A stretch of 64,000 nucleotides of DNA, taken from the NCBI RefSeq assembly GCF_032854445.1, contig NC_088298.1, positions 919,474 to 983,473 of the forward strand. Reading direction: 5' to 3'. Below, piece by piece: positions 1-9,892 of this stretch. This DNA is from Liolophura sinensis. Taxonomy: Eukaryota; Mollusca; Polyplacophora; Chitonida; Chitonidae. Position 1 is the stretch's first letter; the number at the start of each line of letters is the position of its first letter. Under the pieces are notes generated by a model. It worked only from the letters and a program-made list of their open reading frames with translations. It made no database searches and was not told the DNA's origin. A program made the position numbers and the translations under genes.

Positions 1-109
1 CATGACCTTCACATGACCTTATAAAACCAGTTGAAGGCGTGATATTTCTTAAACAATAACGTCAACCTGAGTTAAATCTAGACAAGTGGCGTCCATAAAT
101 TGTAGTTAA

Positions 110-330
110 CATCTTTTTTTACCTAATTCTGCTTAACCTATGGTGGGAGAGGCGTGCAAATTGTCCGTACTTTTGCATTTACATGAAAAGTTAGAATAAA
201 ACCCTGACTGCGGTAAGTTGGCAAGAGGCCGTATTTCACCGGTTACGTGTAACCATTTGCCAGCTATCACACTGTCGTCGATGATCTGCTCTTACTCTCT
301 ATGATGTACGTCTTTAATTACATAATTAAA
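110..330 (+). repeat. R-A repeat copy
   Basis: This is one of about 15 copies of a family of about 230 bp. It carries the landmark strings GTTAGAATAAAACCC, CACCGGTTACGTG, GCCAGCTATCAC and TTTTACTCTCTATG-x-TGTACGTCTTTAAT. Plus is taken as this reading direction. No coding potential. Confidence 0.7.
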
Positions 331-687
331 TTAAATTATAATTTTAATTTTTGCCTCTGTCGAGTACATTCATAACGGGCTTCATTCATCGCTTTAGTTC
401 TCATCGTAAGTATTGTGGTAGTTTTACAAAAGATGCCAGTTTCTCTTTTACCACACAGTTTTTTTTGACGGCAAATGTCTTCCATATCCAGCATCAGACA
501 GATTATAGCTGAAAAACTCTACTTTGTCTATATTCGAAGTTCTTTCCATACAACGTACTCAGTTCTTCAGGTATTTAACAGCGATGCTGGCGATGACGTT
601 CTTTTGTGGGTAAAGGTTATTGTTTTAGTTCATGAAATATTGCCTACTTTATAATGTAATATGTTTATTTCTATTTTTATATAGCAT
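331..687. other. No gene seen
   Basis: AT-rich sequence between an R-A copy and a SINE. Nothing in it reads as an exon or a TM6/TM7 segment. Confidence 0.6.
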
Positions 688-829
688 TCCTCTCCGGCCG
701 TAAGTGGGAAGGTCTGCCAACAACCGGATGGGCTCTGTCCGGTTTCCTAACACCGTAATGCTGGCCGCCGTCGTATAAGTGAAACATTCTTGAGTACAGC
801 GTAAAACTCCAATCAAATAAATAAATAAA
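688..829 (+). mobile_element. SINE-1 copy, 5'-truncated
   Basis: It starts at the CCTCTCCGGCC core and ends at GTAAAACTCCAATC followed by (AAAT)n. The tRNA-like head is missing. It separates the reverse-transcriptase tail from the sequence to the left. Confidence 0.85.
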
Positions 830-861
830 TTATATATAGTATATTTATTAATTTAGGTCTT

Positions 862-1197
862 GTGCACAGTGTGGTGTTTACGCGATGTGGTGTTTCACGC
901 CGCCTTTACGACAAAAGGGATAATTTCAATTTTGATATTGTAAATTATTCTTATTTGGATAGCAATATACCAAAGGATCCTGTATATGGCGTATCTCGCC
1001 TTGTAGAATTTGTGAGATCTTGCGTTAATTGTGATGACTGTAATCTGCGTCACAAGTTGCTAGTTCAAAAACTAGTTTATCAAGGATACTCCATCAAACG
1101 CCTTCTTTCTAAGTTTCTCAAATTTTACAATGAGTATAACACTCTCGTTGGCAGGTATGGACAGAGCGCTCGGAATCTCTGGCGATCTGCATTGTGA
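862..1197 (+). pseudogene. Retroelement reverse-transcriptase C-terminal fragment
   Basis: About 100 codons read as the C-terminal tail found after the reverse-transcriptase domain in many invertebrate retroelement proteins. Recognisable pieces are LYDKRDNFNFDIVN, YLDSNIP, YGVSRLVEFVRSC and KLVYQGY, then a KFLKFYNEYNTLVGRYG helix. The palm and catalytic YADD region is absent. The sequence upstream is a SINE (688-829), and further left I see no RT-like reading. It is a 5'-truncated, dead copy. The class (non-LTR or other) cannot be settled from the tail alone. The reading frame runs into the 94-bp duplication that follows. Confidence 0.7.
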
Positions 1198-1368
1198 TCA
1201 ACTACATAGACCGCACTGTTATCCGTATATACATATCTATCACGTACATGTTATTTAACAATATAGATGGTGCTGGCGATCTGCATTGTGATCAACTACA
1301 TAGACCGCGCTGTTATCCGCATATACATATCTATCACGTACATGTTATTTAACAATATAGATGGTGCT
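1181..1368. repeat. 94-bp tandem duplication
   Basis: Two head-to-tail copies (1181-1274 and 1275-1368) differ by a few bases. They start at the last codons of the reverse-transcriptase fragment, so they probably belong to the element's 3' untranslated end. Confidence 0.85.
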
Positions 1369-1474
1369 GGTTTGCCCAGTGTAACCGTCTAATTGTAGAC
1401 AGCTTTTATACAGACCATGTAACATCATAGATGGCGCCTCTTGTAGTATGAGTTCTTTACATATTAATGGGAAA

Positions 1475-1733
1475 TTTATTAATTTATTTATTTGATTGGG
1501 GTTTTACGCCGTACTCAAGAATATTTCACTTATACGACGGCGGCCAGCATTATGGTGGGTGGAAACCGGGCACAGCTCGCGGCCATCCGCAGGTTGCTGG
1601 AGACCTTCCCACGTATGGCCGGAGAGGAAGCCAGCATGAGCTTCTCTTGAACTCACAGCGACCGCTTTGGTGAGAGACTTCTGGGTCATCTCGCTGCGCT
1701 AACTCGCGAACCAACTGAGCCACGGAGACCCCC
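1475..1733 (-). mobile_element. SINE-1, full length with target-site duplication
   Basis: This is a complete tRNA-derived SINE read on the minus strand. The head carries GTGGCTCAGTTGG (RNA polymerase III A box) and GTTCAAGAGAAG in the B-box position. The shared core follows (CCTCTCCGGCC, GGTTTCCACCCACCAT, GCCGCCGTCGTATAAGTG, TATTCTTGAGTACGGCG), and then an (AAAT)n tail. Direct repeats of 17 bp with one mismatch (1458-1474 and 1734-1750, TACATATTAAYGGGAAA) flank it and mark target-primed insertion. Confidence 0.9.
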
Positions 1734-1879
1734 TACATATTAACGGGAAAGACGCCACCGCCCGTTACTTTTGAATCACAATCTGTTCGTTTAAGGTCAG
1801 TAACGCTCGTCGTTTCGAAGTGTATCTAATACCGCTTAATCCGGTGCTAGAGGCCGTAAAGGTAGCCATGCTCATTACA

Positions 1880-2115
1880 TCTGCATAATGCCTGGAATAT
1901 CCTCTGTCTGCCCGGCATCATTGAAAACTGATGACTGCTTCTCTCTTGTGTGTTACCGGCTTTATTTCTTATTTGTATGACTTCTTACATACCTTTGTCT
2001 TTTGGAGCTAGTGTTAAACGTTGTTTTGGAAATGGATTTTGCGATTATCGACTTGGAACGCCCTGTATGGACTACGAATGGTATATGATTGTCGGACATG
2101 ACGCTTATATTTACA
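1880..2115 (-). repeat. R-D repeat copy
   Basis: It matches, in reverse, the copies near 17.8 and 32.6 kb: phrases equivalent to CGTCATGTCCGACA, TTTCCAAAACA-x-CGTTTAACACTAG and GAGAGAAG-x-x-GTCATCAGTTTTCA. Non-coding. Confidence 0.65.
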
Positions 2116-2165
2116 AAGATTTTTAAATATGTTTTATACAAAAAAAATTAGCCAATAGCGTTTTA

Positions 2166-2390
2166 TTTTTTTTTATTTACTTGTTTGACGCCGTATTCCA
2201 GAATATTTCACGTGTTTGACGGTAGCCAGCATTATGATGGGAGGAAACCCATCACCATCCCAAAGGTTGATGACAGACATATGTTCGAGAGGCAGCCAGC
2301 ATGAGCGGAACTTGAACCCATAGCGGCCGCATTGGTGGCAGGCAATTAGTAAGTCATTGTGCTGTGCGAGTACGCTAATCACTCAGTCAC
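2166..2390 (-). mobile_element. SINE-1 copy, diverged but nearly full length
   Basis: The core (GCCGTATTCCAGAATATTTCA, GGTAGCCAGCATTATGATGG) and the tRNA-like head are recognisable. Substitutions are many, so this looks like an old insertion. Confidence 0.75.
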
Positions 2391-2716
2391 GCTATACTAT
2401 TCTGTTTGTTTTTCTGGATGAATATGCATTCCTGAAATCTATGTCCACCAACATGTTGTTTAATGTTACATTCAGGTGGGTGGCCCTGTATACCATAAAG
2501 CGCTGTATAAAAGATATTCAAATGTTCTTTGTCGAATTTTAACTTATATTTGTCTAGAATTTGTCAAAATGATGTGTTGCCATCAGGTTTAACATACGAT
2601 CACATTAAAAGCAAATGCCATGGCCCACATTTATCAAACATATTAAGAGTTGAGTCAAAAATTCTATCACAACTACAATTAAAATGTTTTGCTTTCAGAT
2701 GTTTGAAATTTTCGTA

Positions 2717-2825
2717 CTGATTCTTTACTGCTGAACAATATACTAACCACAATTTCAGTTCTTTCCTGTGCTGAGTTTTGCTTTTTAACCTCTTGTAATC
2801 TATTACTTGATAAATACCACAGCAG
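2717..2825 (+). repeat. R-H repeat copy
   Basis: It matches 31,830-31,945 in the same orientation (ACCACAATTT-x-AGTTCTTTCCTGT, CTTGTAAT-x-TAT-x-ACTT). The nature of the repeat is unknown. Confidence 0.6.
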
Positions 2826-3217
2826 TGCTCTTTCGGCTCAGCTAATTTCCATCATTTATAAACTTAACCACGGTTGTGTAAGCGAAATATTTGTGAGTAA
2901 ATGTACCATGGGTAATTTCAATCCAATAAATGGATAATTGGGCAGCGAATACTTTTTTTCCGACTGTTTCAGGCCAGGTGGAATTGCAGTGACGTAGGCC
3001 AACCGGTGAAGCACGGTGCCGGTTGTTTTGAGGGTAGTACCAAACATTTCCCTTAAACTCAGCTTATTTGTTGTAGCACTTGAAACATGAAATTTAACAC
3101 AAACTTTCAACAACGATTACAGTAGCACCTCATAATACGGCCTCTTGCTCCACATGGAAGGCTGTTCTAATACATTAGCCCAAAGAATGAGGTAAAAGAA
3201 GAAGTGATTGATGTTAC
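2826..3217. other. GPCR intron sequence, no gene seen
   Basis: This lies downstream of the TM5 exon donor on the minus strand. No TM6-like reading (the usual C-W-x-P helix) is found here or further left. Confidence 0.5.
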
Positions 3218-3380
3218 CTCCATTTTCCCGGGGTCGTCTTGAACTACGACTGCTCCTTTTTTTCGTAGGCTGTATCACCTTACTCTTGTTCCATACGATG
3301 AATATTATGACTGCGTAGCAACCACATATCATAATGGCGGGAATGATGAATACTGCCAGCGTTACCAAGGTCAGATACAG
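3218..3380 (-). CDS. GPCR exon: TM5 and start of third intracellular loop
   Basis: This 163-nt exon has acceptor tatttacag and donor GTAACA, phase 0 in and phase 1 out. It encodes TM5 (LVTLAVFIIPAIMICGCY) with the conserved TM5 proline and tyrosine, then AVIIFIVWNKSK. A strongly basic, serine-rich loop follows (KKRSSRSSRRPREN), the usual G-protein and arrestin contact region. The donor is the weakest of the five, and another one slightly downstream cannot be ruled out. No TM6 exon was found between here and the left edge. Confidence 0.9.
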
Positions 3381-4600
3381 CTGTAAATACAAGATTGATT
3401 GATTTACTAATTATCCGATTATTACATTTATCCCATAATTTGCACGTGTCAGTGATGTAAATGTTTAATACTCCACGCGTTATTTAAAGAAGCCGCAGTT
3501 TTTATTTTGGTCATCTGCACTTTCATTGACAAGCTTATTCAATGAAAACTTACAACTGCATACCGGACTACTTCTGTTGTTCATTGCCGTGAGGAAATGA
3601 CAGGCAGTCGATAACTTAGTACACTGTGACAGCGGTTTTTTTTTTTGCCAAAATGGTTTTTGGTACACTGGATACGAATAAAATTTATCTTCATGATATG
3701 TGAGAAATTGCTAAGGTTGCTGAAAAGAAATAAACCGCTTGACACAGTACGCCTAAAACAAGGCAGGTCTATTCACAAGCACAAGCTCAACCGTCACAGC
3801 GTCAGTTGTCAACGACATGAGGATGCCTCGGTATCAGATTTTCAAAAAATTAAACACCCACAAACCTATCTTACTAACTCCAAGGAGTTGTCTCGTGTGT
3901 ATGAAATGGTGTGCAACTGATTTACCTCTAAGATTATTCTTAGATCTAGTTCATTCTATTTGCCACATGGAACAAGATAATTGGCGCTACTGTGACTTTT
4001 TGATTCAAGAACACATCTAGCGTTACACAGAAATCCCAAAACGGAACCAAAATAAAGCCTTTTGAAATATCGTAGACAGTGTTTTTTGTTGCTTTCTCCG
4101 TGATGGTTAATAAGACCAACAAATAAGTTTTGAGGTGAATTGATGGTGTTAAAAGCCTAAATTAGAATATTTCCTTCAGCATGATTTTGGAAATCACCGC
4201 TTCTCGCACCCTGCAAGTCATCGCGTGACGTCAGTTGTCACAGATATGTCACGCTTTTGGAGCCAGATGTTTCGATAAATGAGCCGTTATGAATGCTGAT
4301 ATTTTGGAAAGAAATTAAAGCTCGTCATCTTATCACACTAATGGACTGTGTTATGCTTTCTGTTCACAGAAATCACAGATTTCCTCAAAGTTTTCAAGAA
4401 CTATGTTGTGGGAAATGTGTGGTACGGTCCCAACGGTTGCACATGCATCGATATAAATACGCATCTTATTTACGCACTTGTCAAAACAAAGAGACGCTGT
4501 CTTCTCTATCGACCAAATAAAACCGTTCAAAATAACTTATGGAATAACAAGGATATGCAATTCGTGACCTATTATATCAATTTTTTGTGTATCTTTCATG
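3381..4600. other. GPCR intron 4, unique part
   Basis: Short open stretches occur on both strands but none is recognisable. A TGACGTCA palindrome lies near 4226. Nothing supports a nested gene. Confidence 0.5.
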
Positions 4601-4604
4601 TACA

Positions 4605-4945
4605 TATATACTACTTGACTGATTGGTACATATACATATCTACTTGCTGACTTCCTCTCCGGCCGCACGTGGGAAGCTCTTTCAGAGACCTGCGGATATT
4701 TGTAGGTTTGCCCCAAGCTCTGTCCGGTTTCAACCCACCATAATGCTGGCCGGCGTCGAATAAGTGAAATATTCTTAAGTACAGCATAAGGCAACAATCA
4801 AGTAAATAAATAAATAAATAAACAAATAAATAAATAAACATATCTACTAACTGACTGGTTAATACATATACATATCCACTAACTGACTTGCTAATATATG
4901 TATATTGTACATATCTACTAACTGGCTGATTGATACAGTGGTAAA
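4605..4945. repeat. Degenerate minisatellite interrupted by a SINE
   Basis: Units built on ACATATCTACTAACTGACTG occur on both sides (4605-4651 and 4837-4945) of a SINE-1 copy. The array therefore existed before the SINE arrived. Confidence 0.65.
4652..4836 (+). mobile_element. SINE-1 copy inside a minisatellite
   Basis: It is 5'-truncated at CCTCTCCGGCC and has a long (AAAT)n tail. Its two flanks both read CATATCTACT-x-x-CTGACT. This could be a target duplication or simply two minisatellite units. Confidence 0.85.
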
Positions 4946-5226
4946 TCGACTTCATTCATTTGCTTTTCGACTGATACATCTAAATGGATGGTAATAAGCT
5001 GTTTGCGTAACTTTTATTAGACGGTGTCAGTCATTGAGTGAATATGTCAGATTTCAAATAAAAACATATTTATCAATGGAAAGATCGTTTATTTTATAAA
5101 CTAATGGATGCAAAAAAAAGTGGTAAAATGAGACTTGTTCAGCGTAAAAGGCTGTTCATTATCAATAGCTTGAAAATTCTCTTAACTACACCAATCCTGA
5201 GGCGTAGGCCGTAAGAAGATAAGAAG

Positions 5227-5425
5227 ATAATGTGATAATGCGGTCACTGTGAGTACATGCCCAGATTGTGCTGACTGTCCCTCCGGCCCTAGGTGGAAAT
5301 GTCTCCAAACAACCTGCGGATGGTCGTAGGTTTCTCCCGGGCTCTACAAGGTTTCCCCCCACCATACTGCTGGTCGCCATTGAATAAGTAAAATATTCTT
5401 GTGAATGACAAATAAATAAGTAAAT
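5227..5425 (+). mobile_element. SINE-1 copy, diverged
   Basis: The head remnant AATGCGGTCACTGTGAGT, core CCTGCGGATGGTCGTAGG and an (AAAT)-like tail lie in GPCR intron 4, close to the TM4 exon. Confidence 0.75.
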
Positions 5426-5523
5426 GAAGATAATTTGATATTCCTAAAATATTACATTGAGCTGATTTGCATGGAAATTGAACCACATTTTAAAAAGCCA
5501 CAATCTCCTTGATTTGCACCCAC

Positions 5524-5657
5524 CTGCCATTGCCACAGCTCCATGTTCATAGAGCAGGTTTTACCCTCTTCTTTGTACTGGACAAGGATCAACTTTGGCG
5601 TGGAGAAGACAAACGACAAAATCCAGGCAACAGTCACTAATATTCGGGCACGTAAGC
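5524..5657 (-). CDS. GPCR exon: TM4 and extracellular loop 2
   Basis: This 134-nt exon has acceptor ctccccacag and donor GTGGGT, phase 1 in and phase 0 out. It encodes loop-2 residues LRARIL, then TM4 (VTVAWILSFVFSTPKLIL) with the TM4 tryptophan and the STP proline. Loop 2 follows as KEEGKTCSMNMELWQWQ, whose cysteine is the expected disulfide partner of the TM3 cysteine. Reading on past the donor runs for 18 codons in intron sequence before a stop, so the exon end rests on the donor and on the fit to the next exon. Confidence 0.92.
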
Positions 5658-5687
5658 CTGTGGGGAGAAGATTTACGGAGTGATGAT

Positions 5688-5840
5688 TGATTGATTGATT
5701 AATTCAATCGTATTTAACGCCGTTCCCAAGGAGTGTTTCATTATATGACGGGTTGTCGGGTTTTATTCGCGATGGAATCTGAGTGCCCCGGTAGGCCAAC
5801 GCCTTCGCCAGGTACTTGGCAAACCTGTTGACTTAAAGTC
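5688..5840 (-). mobile_element. SINE-1-related fragment
   Basis: A (TGAT)n tail, then TATTTAACGCCGTTCCCAAG and a diverged core ending in CAGCTGGAGCTGGACTGGAA. It lies just inside GPCR intron 3. Confidence 0.6.
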
Positions 5841-6744
5841 CCAACTGCAACAGCTGGAGCTGGACTGGAACACGGTACCAAAAGTCCACACACACCTATC
5901 CAGTGAGGAACAAACCAAGTACAAAAACTAGACAAGAAAATTGCCAGTACAAATTAACAGTGCTATTCTGCATCCACGCGTAGGGCTTCCGACGCAACCA
6001 CGTCCATAAATCCGGACTTTAATGCTCGAGAAAGAAAAACAATCCAAGAGTTCAGGTCAAATTTATTAGCGCTCTTAAGACAGCCATCTCTGTTGATTTG
6101 GAAGGTTTGTTCAAAGAGAGAAGCGGCGCTGTTCTGCGACTTTCGCATGGTTAACGCCTCTCAGATCGCATCGATCAAACTTCCACAGCAACCTTATCTA
6201 TGATTATGTTAACTCGTATTGCTGTCTAACAGGATAATAACTCAATTCCTTTGTCTGCAGCCAGATCAGAATACAAAACTGTCTTTAGGGAGCGTTCTCA
6301 AGTCTTTCATGTTATACCCTTGATTCTGTCTCGTTCACCTTAACCGATGCATGTGTGTACCGCCATAACACATGTATGACTTCTTTTATACTGATTATGT
6401 CAGTTTTTATTTCCTAATCCAGTTTCGTTTCGAAACAGACTTCTTAGCCTTCTGATCTCTGATGATGTTTCATGTCTGAATGATTGTGTGGGTAGATCAG
6501 CATCTGTTTGTTGAGAAGAGTGTGTACTTCACACACAGATTTGTCCTGAAACTTTCTTAATGACTATTTCCTTCATGGACTGATTAACTTAGTACTCATA
6601 ATTTCTATTTGTTCAGCCCGTACAAGAATACTTTTACTTCAGTGATATCGGTTGGGCGTGCGGGCGGAGGAATTCTGTAGAGGGCATATTCTTGTTCAGA
6701 CTGATCTGTATTAAAATGAAACGACTTACGAATAAGATATTTAA

Positions 6745-6985
6745 TACTATAAAAGACGTACACCATAGAGAGTAAAACCAGAGCAGCGACAACAGTGTAA
6801 TAGTTGGCAAGTGGTCACACAACCAGTGAAATACAGTCTCATGTCAGTTTACTGCAGATATAGGGTTTTATTCTAACTTTTCATGTCTACGCTTAAATAC
6901 TGTCAAATTCCACCTCCCCTAGCATCGTGGCGTATTAAAACAGGATTAGGGAAAAAACATGCAGTGATGTTAATTGCAATGTATT
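6745..6985 (-). repeat. R-A repeat copy in GPCR intron 3
   Basis: Reverse-oriented landmarks are GAGTAAAACCAGAGCAGCGAC, GGCAAGTGGTCAC and GGGTTTTATTCTAAC. It runs to the TTAATTGCAAT end. Confidence 0.7.
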
Positions 6986-7295
6986 ATTATACAAGTATTT
7001 CCAACCTTTACTAGGAACGTGAGTCCATGTCCACGAAACTCTTTTGACGTCACGATCACGTAACGTCTAGACCACCAGTCATCGTAATAGTTATGTGCTT
7101 TTAACGCTTAGGGGGCTTCCTACAAAAGGACGTACGACCTCATTTCATCGGCATTGCATAATCTGTTTGCCTGTCACATACAATTATTAATATGACCTGC
7201 TTTAGGCCTCAATAACGGTTCCCTCTCAGCTAAAGCTGACTAGTAATTACGTGTTGATTGGCTTTTTATGGGCCCTATACAATCTCCATACTCAC

Positions 7296-7389
7296 CACTG
7301 CCGCTGAAGCTCATGGGACGGGCGATGGCGTCTAGGCGGTCGATGCTCAGTGATACCAGGACGTAGTTAGAAGCGTAATAAACAACGTC
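7296..7389 (-). CDS. GPCR exon: TM3 and second intracellular loop
   Basis: This 94-nt exon has acceptor cttgtag and donor GTGAGT, phase 0 in and phase 1 out. It encodes YYASNYVLVSLSIDRLDAI, then ARPM and FSGS. This is the TM3 core and loop 2 of the CCAP/NPS receptor group, where SIDRY-x-AI-x-x-PM is the usual spelling. The class A D-R-Y motif reads D-R-L here, which is unusual because the aromatic residue after the arginine is normally retained in this group. No frameshift or stop is present, and both splice sites look functional. Confidence 0.92.
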
Positions 7390-7584
7390 CTACAAGACGT
7401 AAAATACAACGTGGCGTAACTGTGCATTGCCAGCAATCAAGTACATTGGATGATTCCCTATGTTGCACTACGTTCTACAAAGGTGACAGAAAAATGAGTA
7501 AAAATGTGCATTGCAGCCAGTATTAAAGAAATCCAGGCCCTATGACAGCAAAGTTGTCATACGCTTAGCCATATTCCTGAGATT

Positions 7585-7870
7585 AGATTTATTTATTTGA
7601 TTGATTGGGATCTATTTGATTGATTGGGATCTATTTAATTGATTGGTATTTTACCCCGCGTGTAAGAACATATTACTTATAAGGCGGCAGCCAGAATCAA
7701 GGAGGTAGGAAACCAGGCAGACCTTGGGGAAATCCACGATTATTCGCAGGTGCCTGGCAAACCTTCTCTGGTATGACCAGAGAGAAAGTCAAACTGAACT
7801 GGACTTAGACTCACTGTGGATCCATTGGTGAGAAGTTCCTGGGTTGTTGTGCATCATGATCTTGGAGCCT
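7585..7870 (-). mobile_element. SINE-1-related copy, old
   Basis: The tail is duplicated (TTGATTGGGATCTATT occurs twice). A diverged core (GGCGGCAGCCAGAATCA) and a tRNA-like head around CTGTGGATCCATTGGTGAG follow. It lies in GPCR intron 2. Confidence 0.7.
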
Positions 7871-8614
7871 CACATTAAAAAAAACTTCCCAAATCCAGGT
7901 ATGTGCAAATTTTTGTCGTAAAATACGTTGTATTTGTTAGTACGCCGTAATGTGTATTGATGTTTGAGAAATGTTGCGCAAAATTTTATTCACGAAGTTT
8001 CGTGAACATGTAATACAAATAAATGTAATACACTGCGTGGTGAAAATGTAAAATACAAAATAAGTGTAATATAGAAAAGTAACACACAACGCGGTACAAA
8101 ACATGAAAAAGATAATAGTTCCGCGATTTTTACACAGTATGTGAGAGCAAGAGGAGCTTAGCACACAACCTCCTGCAAAATGTAAATACGAAATTAGTTC
8201 TTCATGCAATTCATTGTCAACGGGCGATTCATATATGAGTTTTGCAAATCTTCAAACAGAATTGTGGATGTTGTGATTCAAACTATTAAAACTGCAAGAC
8301 TATTTTACAAGAAGATGTCCCAGTGTGGAATAAGACCATTTTTTTTATAGTTGCTCATTTCCATGCACAAGTTAACGAGATAAATTAAAACACATGGTTA
8401 CCTTTCAACACCGGCTTGATAAACCAGGCATTATATGAAAGTAACCACCACACGATGACTAAATTATAACATACATGTACCATCAAAAGGCGTTAAATCA
8501 TAATCATTCATTCATTCATTCAACCAACAGACAACGTATTATATTCAACTAAGAATAATGTTGTGCAAAAGACTGAAAATACACGACGTGTTATAACATA
8601 TTACACATATATAC
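7871..8614. other. GPCR intron 2, no gene seen
   Basis: This is an AT-rich stretch with several variants of GTAAAATACAACG and a short palindrome CACGAAGTTTCGTG at 7991-8004. An open minus frame here has low complexity and no known domain. Confidence 0.5.
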
Positions 8615-8718
8615 CTCTAAATATAGGACTATTTTACAAAGTACTGGTCCGCCTTCCCAGTGTACTGTAGTCTTCCAAATCAAGTCTGTCATAACGCCAA
8701 TTAAACCGACTAAAATAT
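8615..8718 (-). CDS. GPCR exon: TM2, extracellular loop 1, start of TM3
   Basis: This 104-nt exon has acceptor ttttcag (strong pyrimidine tract) and donor GTATAT. It begins in phase 1, rebuilding the aspartate codon that gives LAIAD at position 2.50, and ends in phase 0. It encodes TM2 (ILVGLIGVMTDLIW), loop 1 with the tryptophans usual for peptide receptors (TTVHWEGG) and the TM3 cysteine (VLCKIVLYLE) that should pair with the loop-2 cysteine in the TM4 exon. Phase and content fit both neighbouring exons. Confidence 0.92.
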
Positions 8719-9139
8719 CTGAAAAGAAAATCAATTTTTCATTCTATTTATTTATTTCATTGTTTTACTGGACAATAAGGAATGTATACAGTGGAGAAAA
8801 GCCAGATTGCCTTTGACAAGGTACTAGCAAACTTTCCCACGTATCACGCACAGATATGCACTCCATATTGGTCGTTAGATTGCACCAACGGACACACGGG
8901 CGTTGTCAACCGCTTAACACATTCTACTATCCCACTTTTCGGGACATAATTGTACGCTATAAAGTCTGATCTGGTCCCATTTAAAAGAGAGCTCTAATAA
9001 AATTCTGCTAGTACTTAGAAGTTGTTAGTAAAAACATGATTTCTGTGCGTCGATTGCTTTGTGTGTAAAGTTCCAGTATTTCATTAGAAAAATATTGAAC
9101 TGAGACCAACGAATCTGCTCACTCCATCTGTGGGTCGAG

Positions 9140-9295
9140 GCAGATATTTGTACACCAACCGTCAACAAAATGGACGTTTGATGTTAAACACAAACCACCA
9201 GCCAACTAGGGAAGTATTTAAGGCAAGAAATTAGGATGGAATTAGAGTGAAATAATGACGTTATTGGGTCAGTATACGAATCGTCCTACAAATGT
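9140..9295 (+). repeat. R-D repeat copy
   Basis: Landmarks ACCAACCGTCAAC, TTAAACACAAACCACCA and AAATTAGGATGGAATTA. It lies in GPCR intron 1. Confidence 0.6.
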
Positions 9296-9753
9296 TCAAG
9301 TGCTGTGCAGTTTCTCTTTCCAAAGATGTGTTTCTTTCTTCGGGGCTAGAGTAGCGATGAATCTTTTGTTTACTTTTCCAGAGTTTGAACGCTGTATGCT
9401 TAGCACTCGGGCATTTGTGAAACACTCCTGACTATCAGTTGTGACCTCATAATGTCAGCCTCCAGTCAGTAAGTTAATCGGTTCCATCTGGTTTCAAAAT
9501 ACCGGAAACACGGCTCATTTTTAATGAGATTATTATATCCAAGTATGAAACTTTTTAATGGAGCTTCTCAATCTTGCAGAATGAGACTCGCCTTAAACAA
9601 GATTCACCTTATTTGGAGAGAAACATCCATGGGTTATGCAGTCCACCAGCCTAAAGTGGATCCTAAATTTGTATTTAAACAAGAGTAATTAGCTTAGGTA
9701 GAGAACCCGTAAGAAATGTACATTTGTGAATGTGAAAATGGCGTTTGACTTAC

Positions 9754-9892
9754 CTGCGATGGCCAGCTGTATTATAAAGAATGTCATCCTGGAACGCCGC
9801 CCACCCCTTGAGAGCCCCACTGCCACCAGCACTATACTGTTTCCCGAGACGATGAAGAAGAGTATTATCCAAAGGAAGCCTCTTTGAAGTTC
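9754..9892 (-). CDS. GPCR exon: TM1 and start of TM2
   Basis: This 139-nt exon has acceptor ctccag before 9892 and a perfect donor GTAAGT after 9754. It opens in phase 0 and closes one base into a codon. It encodes about 46 residues: a short pre-TM1 stretch, TM1 with the class A signature SGNSIVLV (the N is position 1.50), a basic first intracellular loop (GGRRSRMTFF) and the beginning of TM2 (QLAIA). The split codon is completed as the conserved TM2 aspartate by the next exon. The spelling SRMTFF-x-x-QLAI is typical of the CCAP/NPS receptor group. No in-frame methionine with a convincing start context precedes it, so an upstream N-terminal exon is needed. Confidence 0.92.

Larger units (their letters stand above)
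3218..9892 (-). other. Partial neuropeptide GPCR gene locus (five exons, TM1-TM5)
   Basis: Five minus-strand exons (9892-9754, 8718-8615, 7389-7296, 5657-5524, 3380-3218) join with matching phases (0/1, 1/0, 0/1, 1/0, 0/1) into 634 nt, about 211 codons, without a stop. The product reads through TM1, TM2, extracellular loop 1, TM3, TM4, extracellular loop 2, TM5 and a basic third intracellular loop of a class A GPCR. Motif spelling is closest to the CCAP receptor / neuropeptide S receptor / vasopressin receptor group: SRMTFF before TM2, a D-x-I-W loop, YVLVSLSIDR in TM3 and STP in TM4. Introns are 1,035, 1,225, 1,638 and 2,143 bp and carry SINE and R-A copies. The N-terminal exon(s) lie upstream, to the right of 9,892, and were not recognised. 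TM6-TM7 are expected left of the window. The ligand cannot be read from the sequence. Confidence 0.9.

Noticed and set aside
1-3217. Search for GPCR TM6-TM7 exons
   Set aside because: No minus-strand reading shows the C-W-x-P helix or the N-P-x-x-Y motif. They are presumed to lie left of the window.
4293-4650. Possible nested exon in GPCR intron 4 with a ttctgttcacag acceptor (reading GCTCIDINTHLIYALV)
   Set aside because: The frame runs on past the point where I first took it to end, into a minisatellite. It has no recognised domain and no donor.
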